This document shows, piece by piece, positions 55,401 to 63,830 of a DNA stretch of 64,000 nucleotides. This stretch comes from Brachycybe producta. Its lineage: Eukaryota > Arthropoda > Diplopoda > Playtdesmida > Andrognathidae. Positions within the stretch are counted from its first letter, which is position 1, and the number at the start of each line of letters is the position of its first letter. A program made the position numbers and the translations under genes. The notes under the pieces are model-generated. The model searched no databases and was not told where the DNA came from. It saw nothing but the letters and a program-made list of their open reading frames with translations. The stretch spans positions 697,501-761,500 of the forward strand of contig JAUPFP010000034.1 in assembly GCA_036925085.1 (NCBI GenBank). The letters run 5' to 3'.

Positions 55401-58400
55401 ATATCAAGATAATTGGGGGAAGCTACCTGGCCCAATGTCCCTCTTCAAACGGCAGTTTGAAATTATGAAATTCACTGAATTTCAGCCTTTTTTGTATTTT
55501 CTTTTATGGTTTTACCCTGGAAATTTGAAAAACTCAGGGGTGAAATAGTTTGGTTGGTGACTTGTTTTCACTTGGTTTTGGAGAATAGGAAACAACCATA
55601 ATTCATAAGGTTGTATGGATGTGTTTCAGTGTGTATATGTAGTATCCATTTGATGTAATTGTCCATTACACGAAATGTATGTTCATTTCGTGTAATGGAC
55701 AATTACACTAAATGGGTGCGACATAACAGGGTCACTCAGAAAGTTTTGGCCCACTTTTTATTTTACTTAATTAGTCTGTATTTTTCAAGCAACATTATTT
55801 TTTTCAACGGGTTTTTTGACATCTGGAAACAAGAGGCTCACATATGTTTCACCCAGTTGGGAGACTCGATTTGTAAAGAAAAGGAATCTAGGTAGATATA
55901 GCGCAGGATGATGGCGGCGAACAGGACACAAAATGTAACTAATTAATATACTGTGTGTTCCAGCTGGGACGAGTTTTGATGGCGATTCTAACTGGGAGGC
56001 TAGTAGTGACGTGACGGTACTAAAAACAAACAAATGCACAAACGAGCGGTTCAGTAGCATAAAGTCATATGCATTTGAAGCGGAATGGAGCGCAAAAAAA
56101 AAGTAATTTATAAATTTTAAAGAATGGATTTAAATTGAAATAGATTTATTTTAAAACGTAAATAATACTGAGATAAATTAGCAGTGTTTTCATCTCACCG
56201 TTAGCTCCATTTGTAAATTTTCTCTTTTTTGCGCTTTGTTGTTCCGCTTTTAAAATCTGCTACAATTGCATATGGTTTTTGCTATTTAACCATACAGGCA
56301 ATTAGAAAACGGGATGAACAGAAGGAACGAACGGCAACTTCTAATTGGTTTGTTGTGTGATTCGACGTTGAAAAGGGCGGTGCATGTGACGTCAGACTAC
56401 ATAACCCACCAATTAGACGTTGCGTTCATCATAACAAGGGCGGAGCCAACTTCTGTTCATCCCGTTTATTAATTGCCTGTTTTAACCACACGTTTGTTTA
56501 AACCTTTTTAAAAGCACCATCACGTCATTGCTAGCCTCCACTTCTAACCTTTGGCGTCGTCTCAGTTAGAATCGCAGGCATTTAGAAATCGGGGAGAACT
56601 TCAGTTGGCTCCGCCCTTGTTATGACGAACGGCAAATTCTAATTGGTTGGTTATGTAGTCTGACGTCACATGCTCCGCCCTTTTCAACGTCGAACCACAC
56701 AACAAACCAATTAGAAGTTGCCGGTCGTCATAGCAAGGGCGGAGCCAGCTGTAGTTCTCTCCGATTTCTAAATGCCTGTGTTAGAATCGGTCTAAAAACA
56801 ATCAGTCCAGCTGGTTACGGACGGCCCTGTAAAGCGCGAGGCGTGACTTAATTTCTGCACAAAATGTCAGCTTTTTTCCCCCGATAATTTTTAGCTGAGG
56901 TGGTGAGCCGAACTTTGTGAATGGCCCCCTACCTAGTATATGGTGAGGATAAGGGAGAAAACTGAAATTTTAAAGTTTTCTTGGAACCGTTTTAATGTTT
57001 TTTTTTAATACTAGAGTTGCCCTGCTTTCACTCAGTTGTTGTTTTTGAAACAGCCCTCATTTAAAACTCGAGTATTCATTGTGTTTTCAAACAGTTTTGT
57101 TCAAGAAACTACAAAGTTGAAAACTTTTTTTCTTTCCAAACACAACTCGTCATTAAAAAAATCTATTATTAATTCAAAAGTTCACCTATGGTTTTTTTTT
57201 ATTAAATGTAATTAAAGCTTGCGGCATTTTAAGTTTTAATTAAAATTTGATAACGCCCTACCACACAAGCCCCCCTTTTCTAATTATACTGAAACAATGA
57301 TTAACTTGTGTAGTGTGTTTAGGAATTCGTGGTAAACAAGTTTTCATTGATTTTATTTACACAACAATTATATCAATATCAGTGTAATAATCCTAGGATT
57401 GAAAATTAACGGGTTTTTTTTTTTTTTTACTAAAACGAGTACAATTACAATTAGTACTCTGCTAGCAGTCAAATAGGCCTATGGCAGAGGGACATAAAAG
57501 CCCAAATGCAGTATTAAGTAGAGTTAGTTGTAATTTTTTTCTTATTTTTTTGTGTGAAAATGTTCACTTTAACCAAGAGCTCTAGTAGTTATTATTACTA
57601 GTACAGTTTGTAAGTCGTTTTTTTTTTCTTTCTGTTTGCCTGCGAATTGCTATACAGTACATTAGTTTTGGGAATACAACTTTGTTTTCCATGATGACTG
57701 TAATTTAGGTAGTTTGTGGCTCTTTTTTTATTTTAGTTCATTGTGTACAAACAATGATGATGATCCTTCTTTTGTCAATTTATGTCGTTTGGATAGGAGT
57801 TTTTATTTTCTTCTTCTTTTCCTCTCCATTGAATTTTATCTTTAAATTCGTTTAAGCTGATGTCATTTAAGTTGAGACAAACATTGCAACATTGTAATAA
57901 TAATAAGAGAACAGAACAACAATTTGTTTGTTTTCTAACTATGTCTCTTTTTTTCTAACCATTTTCCTGTGCTCCTTTAATAAGATTATTGGTAAATTCT
58001 CCTTAATGCACAAAAAAAAACATGGTTCATTTTCTTTTCTGGTTGGGGTGTAATAATACTAATAAACCTAGTTAAACTAGAAGAGAAGCCTTTTAGTTCT
58101 TTCCAAACCATTTCTAGTTTTTTTTTTTTTTAGAAAAAAGTAGAATGTTAGTTTCAAAATGATAGGAGGTTTCTTCTTCTTCTTCTTCATTTCTTATTCA
58201 GTCCTTAGTGGAAACTTGAAACAGCTTAAAAGCTTGTGATACAGATAATAGAGCTATCTATTCAAAATGTGTGTCTTGTGTGGAGTAATTTGTTTACTGA
58301 TATTATCTTAGTGGATTTTCTCTTTCTCAATCCTAATCTCTCTCTATGAAAACACTGTATATAGGCCCAACACTATTATCAACACCAAGTTAATGTTTCG

Positions 58401-61400
58401 TAACATGAGAGATTGGCTCATCATTCTGTTGTTGCTGTTGCTTGTTTGTTTCTTCTTCTTCTAAAAATGTCGTCACTCTCTACAAAAACCCCACCATCAT
58501 TTCATGTTTTTTGAGGCCTGAAAATCTAAAGACTGATGATCCACATCAAGCTGACAAAAGTGCAACATGAGTTCGAGACAAAAACACAACAAAAAACGCC
58601 AGAAAAAAACGCTGATTTAGAATACAAAAACCTGAAACAACTGTGAAGCAGTATACTCAAGACAAAACCACAACACGAACAAATTGGGTTTTGTTTTTGT
58701 TCCTACGACATAAACTATGCAACTGTTTTGTTGTTGTTGTTGTTTTACTACTACAATTACAATTAGTACTCTTGTTAGTAGCCAAATAGGCCTATGGCAG
58801 AGGGACATAAAAATCCACATGCAGCATTAAGCATTGTCAAGTACATATACATGTACATATATAAAAACAAAATGAATATACAAATGTCAATCCCACAAAA
58901 CAAAATTATCCCCATTCACCACTGACTCAGGAAGAGCGTTCCATTGTCTTATAACTCTAGGGGAAAAAAAGACCAATAATATGAATCTGTCCTAGCAAAA
59001 ATCTCCCTAATTTTTCTTAGAGTGGTCAGCCCTGCCCATGTATAGCGTGCTTTATGAATATCACTGTACTGTGGTTTATTACAATCATCACGTGTAATTT
59101 TTCCAAACAATTTCAAACTTAACTCAGCCCTGCGATGTGCCAAACTATGCCATTGTAGCACTGACAGCATCTCAGTGACCATACTCTCTCTACAAGAGAC
59201 AAGAGTTGACAAAATGTTGCATAGTATTGAGACAAAACAAAAACCTATTGATGTTATATTGACTTGTGGGTGAAGACAATGGAATGAGTTCGTGAAATTA
59301 CAGACAAAACAAAAAACACGGAAGTTTCAGAAATGTTTTAGAATTGTCGCCAATTTGTTTTGAAACGCTTGAGTTTCTGCTTTTTGTTTTGTTAGCTCGA
59401 TGTGGATCCTGGCATTAAAAGAGGTTGTCGGCATGAATAAACTCAGTATGAAAATGTTTACCAAATCCAAATTTGACAGAAGTATTTTCAAAATGATGAA
59501 ATCAAATATTTACCCTTTTTATAATAATACAAAATAATATTGAATGCAAACATAACGTAGGCCTACATTATATTGAAAATATTTTTAGTGTTTTTTTTAC
59601 CATTTATATTTTAAAATAGACACACAAAAACATGTTTATGAAATAAAAATTAAGTTATATCACTAGAAATCCAAGTCTTGTGTTTTTCCAAATCCAAATG
59701 CTCTGCTATGGGCAACTGTTACATTGGACTTGAAGAGGCATGGCTTTTTTTTTACATAACCTTTGCCAGTGTGAAATATGACGTCGGCCCCCCTGCCGTT
59801 AGGCTTTAGGCCACCTTTGCCAGTGTGCTGCAATGATGAGAACATTGGCAATTAGTTAAAAAGCAACACAAATATTTATTGTACAATATACGATTTCAAA
59901 ATAAACCCCCCCCCCCCCAAAAAAAAACTGGCAGAACGTGCGATTTTGAGACAATTCAGGATTGTCAATCCAGAATTGATCGTCTGTTACCAGCTTTAGC
60001 TGTGTGATCATCAGAAATTAAATTACGAAATGAAAATGTCTAAAATATTATATATATTATTATACTGTGTTATCTTTAGTCCAAATTTGGGGTTGTTTTA
60101 TATCTGAAAACGTGTTAGAATGTGTTTTGATTAATGGTTTTTTTTTATGGTTAATTTGGCAAATTTTAATTGGTTCGTTTCCTGTTTCAAATGGATCTTC
60201 TTCTTTTTTTTTTCTTTCAGAAATTGAGCAGGATTTTTTCTTTTTACTTATTTGTACTTTTTTTTTCTCTCCAAATTCGCACTGACTGCTAAAGTAATTT
60301 ATGGGGAAGTTGTTGGCCTTGGCTTTATTATTTATTTAATAATCCATGTTGTATTATTGGATTAATTTATGGAAAGGCACACAAGCCGCCCCTCTCTCTC
60401 TCTCTCTACATTTGCCTACATTAAAAACATTGTAATAATATGAACTTGGATGTGGCTTGTGTGTGTGTGTACTTATGGCGGTGATTGTGTTTCATTGTTT
60501 GCTCGTTTTTTTCCTGGAACCAGTTTTTTCGGAATTTTTAATTTAATCTCTATTTCCCCCCCCCCCCCCTCTTTTTCTCTTATATTTATACCTGAAAATT
60601 GGTTTTAGTAGAGATTCACATTTCTCTCTCCCTGGTTGTCATTTTCATTTATAATTAGCCACACTTAAAAAGTGAAAACATGGGACACATTTCTAGCGCA
60701 TCATCTCTATTGAATAATGTAAATGACTCATGGCATTTATTGGTATTAAGAGGAAACCTGGTGACTGTTTTCTTAATTTTTAGAAACTTTTACACATGTT
60801 TTTTTTTCTCTTCCAAATTCTATAAAAAACGTGTAAAAGTTTCTAAAAATTAAAGAGTTGCAGTTGATGTTTTTCAGTCAAAGAACATTGTTGAAGGTTA
60901 GTTATATCTTGAGCAAGAATAGTATTGGATACTAGCTTGACTTTTAGCCTGTGAATTCTAGTTTGAGACGCTAGCTTGGTCTCTAGTCTCTATCCAGGTT
61001 CTATGTCTGAAAAACGTATTTTTTTTCTGGTTTAATTTCATCATTATTGAAGTAGAAAATGATTCAGTTCCAATTCAACTCGGTACAATTGCAATGAGCT
61101 CGATGGCCATGTGGCAGGGTGGGGGTGGGCGGGATAATACCCCGTCACAAATGCTAGTCATTTAGACAACGTTTAGACAGGCAATTAGAAAACGGGATGA
61201 ACAGAAGTTAGCTCCGCCCTTTTTATGACGAACGCAACTTCTAATTGGTTGGTTATGTAGTCTGACGTCACATGCTCCGCCCTTTTTTCACGTCGAACCA
61301 CACAAACCAATTAGAAGTTGCCGTTCGTCATAAAAAGGGGCGGAGCCAACTTGTGTTCATCCCGTTTTCTAATTGCCTGTAAGTTTAGACGTCATTATCA

Positions 61401-63018
61401 AGTTGAAATCGTCCTAACACGAGAACAGGAAGTGAGTTCCATAGTCTAAATACATTCGTGAAAAAAGGACAAAAATTTAAGATGCATCTTCGCGGTAACG
61501 CATCCACATTAACTCATAAATGACTGCGTGCAATCTGCGAGAGCTGCTGCTGCTGTTAGAAGTTTCTAATGTGAGAGTGCGTTTGAGACAGGCAGTTCTG
61601 CTCAGCACTAAAATTTCGTTTGCCCCGCCTTTTTATGACATCAGACCAAGTAACGAACTAATTAGAAATTGATGGCGCTCATGAAAGGGCGGAGCAAACG
61701 AAGTTTTAGTGCTGGGCTGAACTGCCTGTCATTTGAGAGCCTAAAATGCTGCACCCACCCTTTGTACAAATGTTTTTTACTGGTTTTTACTGTTTTTTTG
61801 TTATTTTCTTGTCTGTTTAAACTTTTGTGTTTTATTAGGAAGTATAATTAAAAATTCTGACCTTCAAACTAAAAGTGGGTTCATTTGAAAAATATTGTGA
61901 AGTGTCTAGTAGCCTAATAAGGTGGGTTGTCTCAGGTTACTCCTCGCAATTTTCAGAAAATATAAATTTGTGGTGAAAACTAGTTATTAAAGGTTGCTAA
62001 ATCTTTTTATTTTCACAACTAATGTGATATTTTGAAAAAAGGGGAACTACAATTTTATGAATTTTTCTGTATATTTCACTAGCAAATTCCAGTTAGCCTG
62101 GAAAACTCAGGAAAGATGGACATTTTTGGGGGTGAATGAACGGGAGAACCCCTGTAAAACAAAATGAAAAGATCATTTCTTTTCGTCAAATTTTGGCGAA
62201 CCCCAAATTGTTGAGAAATGTGGGTACGGTTTAAGGTCGATTCACATCATTCTGAACGCGTCACCGTCTTATGAAAATATTATACAATGTATTTTCGATG
62301 GTATCGTTCACATTTACTGGCACCGTCATGGAACGTCAACTCGACCGGACGGGGTGAACCTTTTTGAAAAGAATGGTTTGACGAGACGGTCCGTGACGTT
62401 GACGGTCAATTCTGAAAGTGTGAACGTGTGACCGTCACCATCATTCATGGACGACTAAACGTTAATTTACGTGACGGTACATTCCGTAACGATGACGTTT
62501 CTGTATAATGTGAATCGAGCTTAAGAGGCTGTTAAAGTTATTAAGCCTACTTCTAAATACAAACAATCCTGGATATTGAAAGTCTGATAGAAACTTAGAA
62601 TATAGAAAACGAATTAATGGGATAAAGGTGTCTTTCAAAATAAGCGTTTTATGGCAATTTAAGGTGGAAATTTGACGTTTTTCTACAAACTTTGAAAGTT
62701 AAAGAAACAAAACTTTGACTTTTTTCAGATATCTTTAAATAAAATATTTATTCTGATATTAAAAAAAACATGAAAAAAGTACTTTTAGTTTGAAATAATT
62801 TCTTCTTCTTATGTCAAAGATGGTTCTAAAACGTTTTTAATATTTAACGAAACCATTTGTATTATTTTTAATGAGGTGTGTTTTTTTTCCGTCTTCTTCT
62901 TCTAGGAACTCTGGAAGATGGAACGAAATTCGATTCTTCTCGTGATCGAGGTGTACCGTTTAAATTTCGATTAGGCAAAGGAGAAGTAATCAAAGGATGG
63001 GACGAAGGGGTGGCACAG
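43431..63018 (+). CDS. FKBP1A-like: FKBP12-type peptidyl-prolyl isomerase, 3' end outside window
   Basis: Small cytosolic prolyl isomerase of the FKBP12 family, which binds FK506/rapamycin and calcium-release channels. Exons seen: 43431-43476, 44112-44159, 62906-63018; frames join to give 69 residues of a protein usually 108 long. [14 protein letters not shown], then [10 protein letters not shown], then [27 protein letters not shown]. Ligand-pocket residues expected in this part (Tyr of HYTG, Asp of KFDSSRD, the VI of EVIKGW and the Trp) are present. The last exon or exons must lie beyond 64000, since the remaining 980 bases contain no matching exon. Intron 2 is about 18.7 kb, far longer than any other intron here. 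FKBP1A versus FKBP1B cannot be settled from this fragment. Confidence 0.93.
44752..44910 (+). repeat. GC-rich GCCCATGGGC repeat, copy 1
   Basis: Starts TAGAGACCTACATAAAGCCC and contains repeated GCCCATGGGC and GGGCTGGGC plus TTTATGTTAAAGGCCCATGG. It recurs at 45110-45230. Its GC content contrasts sharply with the surroundings, and the frame it opens is a repeat artefact. Confidence 0.7.
45110..45230 (+). repeat. GC-rich GCCCATGGGC repeat, copy 2
   Basis: Starts TTAGAGACCTACACAAAGCC and shares TTTATGTTAAAGGCCCATGG with copy 1, in the same orientation 358 bp downstream. The ends resemble hAT-type ends, but no inverted partner was found. Confidence 0.65.
45781..45952. mobile_element. Short TTAA-type element
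   Basis: Left TTGAGGACCTTGGCGCACG, then AACCACTTT and AGTGGTTGAG. Right is the inverse, with CCACTAAAATGTGGTTTTGT and an end at CCCTTAA. 172 bp. Confidence 0.7.
45965..47800. mobile_element. Large foldback element with repeat-built arms
   Basis: Outer ends TTAAGGGTTGGTTTATACTC and the inverse of TTAGGGTAGGTTTATACTCC. Inside, the arms (about 46080-46715 and 46848-47605) are inverted copies of each other. Each is built from many TAGCTGTAGTGACCC-like units, interrupted by a GGTTAGGTTCGG/GGATCGG array (46262-46495, inverse at 47080-47390). The central 130 bp itself starts and ends with an AACAGATACAC / GTGTATCTGTT pair. No transposase frame. The form recalls foldback (FB) transposons, whose long inverted ends consist of subrepeats. 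Confidence 0.8.
47797..48012. mobile_element. Truncated TTAA-type element
   Basis: Begins CTAAGCCGTTCAAAGACGAG, then CGACTTTTTTTATCCGTCGAG, directly at the right end of the foldback element. The far end has CTCAAGTTGTCCGGTTTCGG, as in its relatives, but lacks the final inverted repeat. Confidence 0.6.
48731..48852. repeat. Palindrome, ATTTGGTGTAATTTGTCCATT type
   Basis: Inverted pair TTTGGTGTAATTTGTCCATT and its mirror ending AATTACACCAAAT around a 60-bp centre. A shorter relative lies at 55646-55722. Confidence 0.7.
48897..49116. mobile_element. pogo-like MITE with TA duplication
   Basis: Ends CAGTAGGACGTCGGTTATCG and the inverse of CAGTAGAAAATCGATCATCG, with TA on both sides (48895-48896 and 49117-49118). 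CAGTAGA..TCG.TTATC ends with TA targets are typical of pogo/Tc1-mariner derivatives. 220 bp, non-coding. Confidence 0.7.
49377..49933. mobile_element. hAT-like element interrupted by a MITE
   Basis: Ends CAGGGACACACATGCAGAAA and the inverse at 49911-49933, where the right arm has an extended TG run. A family-1 MITE (49597-49760) with its own 9-bp duplication splits it. Without the insert it is about 384 bp. No 8-bp duplication recognised. Confidence 0.65.
49597..49760. mobile_element. Family-1 MITE, copy b
   Basis: Ends ACAGGCAATTAG and AATTGCCTGT with the perfect 9-bp duplication GTTGAACAC (49588-49596 and 49761-49769). Slightly shortened left arm. Contains TCTGACGTCACATG. Confidence 0.92.
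50490..50742. repeat. hAT-type end repeats, GAACCGAACCG-rich
   Basis: Minus-strand text TAGAGGTGGCAACAGATAGA (from 50742) and AAGAGGTGGTAAAGGGTAGA (from about 50608) are direct copies of a hAT-like terminus. Each is followed by GAACYGAACCG. Two truncated elements are likely. Confidence 0.45.
51972..52157. mobile_element. Family-1 MITE, copy j
   Basis: Arms share AAGTGTGCTCAGCACAATAC, mirrored at the right end before TTGCCTGT. The left flank GTTCAGGGG and right flank GTTCAGAGT resemble a decayed 9-bp duplication. It abuts copy c. Confidence 0.8.
52167..52371. mobile_element. Family-1 MITE, copy c
   Basis: Ends ACAGGCATTTAGAAATCGGG and its inverse, with the perfect 9-bp duplication GTTCAGAGT (52158-52166 and 52372-52380). 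Nearly full symmetry; TGACGTCA off-centre. Confidence 0.93.
53186..54340. mobile_element. hAT-like element, outer
   Basis: Starts CAGAGGGCGGAATTC and ends GAATAAAATG-type inverse ATTCCGCCCTCT. Flanked by CATTATAAT on both sides (53177-53185 and 54341-54349), which includes an 8-bp ATTATAAT duplication as expected for hAT. It carries the element at 53651-54098 within it. Confidence 0.7.
53651..54098. mobile_element. Nested inverted-repeat element, TAGGGACTTAGC type
   Basis: TAGGGACTTAGCAAAATTTC on the left and the inverse of TAGGGACTTAGCGAAATTTC on the right, continuing into several TTACGAAAT/ATTTCGTA motifs. 448 bp. No clear target duplication. Confidence 0.7.
54375..54856. mobile_element. 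Inverted-repeat element, ATCCACAT...GCTGACAAAA type, copy 1
   Basis: Left ATCCACATTAAGCTGACAAA; right TTTTGTCAGCTTCATGTGGAT. Shares long stretches such as CAAATTGGCGACAATTCTAA with the reversed copy at 58538-59408. The frame at 54418-54642 lies within it and is not a gene. Confidence 0.75.
55646..55722. repeat. Near-perfect hairpin, TGTAATTGTCCATTACACGA type
   Basis: TGTAATTGTCCATTACACGA with AAT is mirrored by ATTTCGTGTAATGGACAATT around a loop of about 8 bases. Related to 48731-48852. Confidence 0.8.
56294..56480. mobile_element. Family-1 MITE, copy d
   Basis: Ends ACAGGCAATTAG and TTAATTGCCTGT with flanks TTTAACCAT and TTTAACCAC (8 of 9 bases). Its internal part is inverted relative to most other copies (TGACGTCA on the other arm). 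Confidence 0.88.
56574..56779. mobile_element. Family-1 MITE, copy e
   Basis: Ends GCAGGCATTTAG and AAATGCCTGT with the perfect 9-bp duplication GTTAGAATC (56565-56573 and 56780-56788). Full-length at 206 bp. Confidence 0.93.
57417..57530 (-). mobile_element. LINE 3' end fragment with poly(A)-like tail
   Basis: Minus-strand text with TGTCCCTCTGCCATAGGCCT and TACTAATTGTAATTGTA matches the 3' end of the LINE piece at 58716-59222, and ends in a run of A (T run from about 57415 on the plus strand). Confidence 0.65.
58538..59408. mobile_element. Inverted-repeat element, copy 2, split by a LINE
   Basis: Reverse-oriented relative of 54375-54856, with GATCCACATCAAGCTGACAA at the left and the inverse at the right. 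A LINE fragment is inserted at its centre, where ACTATGCAAC and GTTGCATAGT face each other. Confidence 0.75.
58716..59222 (-). pseudogene. LINE reverse-transcriptase C-terminal remnant and 3' end
   Basis: A minus-strand frame (59212 to 58949) reads [20 protein letters not shown], typical of the region just after the LINE reverse transcriptase. A shift to another frame gives [14 protein letters not shown], the common C-terminal motif. A frameshift near 58965 separates the two. The 3' end closes with a (CAA)n-like tail near 58716-58745. 5'-truncated and non-functional. Confidence 0.75.
59663..59851 (-). other. Unclassified short frame, not called as a gene
   Basis: The plus strand here has two direct copies of CCTTTGCCAGTGTG (near 59760 and 59812), giving a repetitive minus-strand frame (HTGKG repeated). 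I take it as repeat sequence. Confidence 0.3.
60775..60854. repeat. Perfect 22-bp-arm hairpin
   Basis: TTTTTAGAAACTTTTACAC is mirrored exactly by GTGTAAAAGTTTCTAAAAA with a loop of about 36 bases. Origin unknown. Confidence 0.85.
61080..61500 (-). pseudogene. LINE C-terminal remnant split by a MITE
   Basis: The minus strand from about 61470 reads [19 protein letters not shown], the typical LINE C-terminus, then LGRFQLD. The downstream 3' portion (plus: GAGCTCGATGGCCATGTGGC) matches the piece at 2560-2830. Family-1 copy f interrupts it. Confidence 0.65.
61177..61380. mobile_element. Family-1 MITE, copy f
   Basis: Ends ACAGGCAATTAGAAAACGGG and the inverse. Flanks AACGTTTAG and AAGTTTAG are a plausible but imperfect duplication. 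Inserted in a LINE remnant. Carries TGACGTCA and CCGCCC. Confidence 0.88.
61588..61729. mobile_element. Family-1 MITE, short subfamily, copy g
   Basis: Same outer ends (ACAGGCAGTT...AACTGCCTGT) but a distinct inner arm CAGCACTAAAATTTCG and a shorter centre (142 bp). Flanks share TTTGAGA. GC-box-like CCCCGCC present, no full CRE. Confidence 0.82.
62231..62524. mobile_element. TTAA-flanked inverted-repeat element
   Basis: TTAA on both sides. Ends GGTCGATTCACATCATTCTG and the inverse of GCTCGATTCACATTATACAG. The interior is rich in ACCGTC/GACGGT and CGTCACG. 294 bp; piggyBac/Kolobok-type target. Confidence 0.8.
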
Positions 63019-63211
63019 GTAAAATAACTTAAAATTAGACGAAATCCATTTCATTTTTCTTAAATTGATTTGTTGTTTTAATTGTGTGACACACAAAAAG
63101 ACAAACATCACAAAATACGCAATTTATTTGGATGTAAATTTTATGTGAAAACGTTCTTTCTAGTCTCTTTAGAAGTTAGAACCACACAATAAGGAGACAC
63201 AGAAGAGAAAG

Positions 63212-63353
63212 ATAGGCGTCTGTGCCCAGCACTAGAATTTCGTTTGCCCCGCCTTTTTATGACATCAGACCAAGTAACAAACCAATTAGAAATAGATGTC
63301 GCTCATAAAAGGGCTTGGCAAACGAAATTCTAGTGCTGGGCAGAGCTGCCTGT
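63212..63353. mobile_element. Family-1 MITE, short subfamily, copy h
   Basis: Arms TGCCCAGCACTAGAATTTCG and its inverse; right end GCTGCCTGT intact, left end ATAGGCG diverged. Flanks AGAGAAAG and AGGGAAAC suggest a decayed duplication. It lies in FKBP1A-like intron 3. Confidence 0.82.
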
Positions 63354-63604
63354 AGGGAAACAGGGCCGTTAACTTGTGACGGATTTTGTTCTGCGCATGT
63401 GCGCAAGTGTCCATAGACTTCTATGATAAAAGTTTCTTTACTAATCTTTTTTCAAAATGGCGGCTCCATAGAAGTGGTTTGAGTAATCTGGTTCAAGGTT
63501 ATGGATTTTTGTCACAGCATAACATCAAAGGTGTCATGCAAGAAGTTTCTCTTCTTATTTTCTGGTTAGAACTGTGGATTATTTTGCTTTTTAAAAACAG
63601 ACAT

Positions 63605-63830
63605 TATGAAGGAAATGTTTTAGAAACTAGAAGTTTGTCTATAAAAAGTTCACTTTGAAAAGTCGACATGAGAAAAAATAACTATGAGGTAATTCATCCT
63701 TCGTTCTACATTCTATCATGCGTGCTGAAATAACATGAAAATACCCTTAAGGTGATTGAGCTACCGTTCTAGTGTTCAAATCTTTCTCAAGATATCGAAA
63801 ATCAGCTGTTTAATTAACCATTTTACATAA
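63605..63830. mobile_element. Rearranged family-2 repeat
   Basis: TTTTAGAAACTAGAAGTTTG, AAAGTCGACATGAGAAAA and GATTGAGCTACCGTTCTAG are family-2 pieces in changed spacing, ending GAAAATCAGCTGTTTAATTA. Confidence 0.6.

Larger units (their letters stand above)
55961..56814. mobile_element. Inverted-repeat host element carrying two MITEs
   Basis: Left CCAGCTGGGACGAGTTTTG, GCGATTCTAAC, GGAGGCTAG and TGACGTGA; the right end mirrors these in order, interrupted by family-1 copies d and e. Inner arms pair through GCGGAATGGAGCGCAAAAAA and its inverse. Confidence 0.65.
44160..62905 (+). other. FKBP1A-like intron 2, transposon-rich
   Basis: An 18.7-kb stretch without any coding exon I can support. It holds at least six family-1 MITEs, TTAA-type elements, a 1.8-kb foldback element, a pogo-like and several hAT-like elements, three LINE remnants and homopolymer or dinucleotide tracts (GA near 48542-48566, 21 G at 49150-49170, C runs near 59907 and 60558). 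Between these the sequence is AT-rich and unclassified. Confidence 0.75.

Noticed and set aside
55727..56060. CAGGGTCACTCAGAAAGTTT as a mariner-type end
   Set aside because: It resembles one and is next to a TA, but no matching inverted end or transposase motif could be found.
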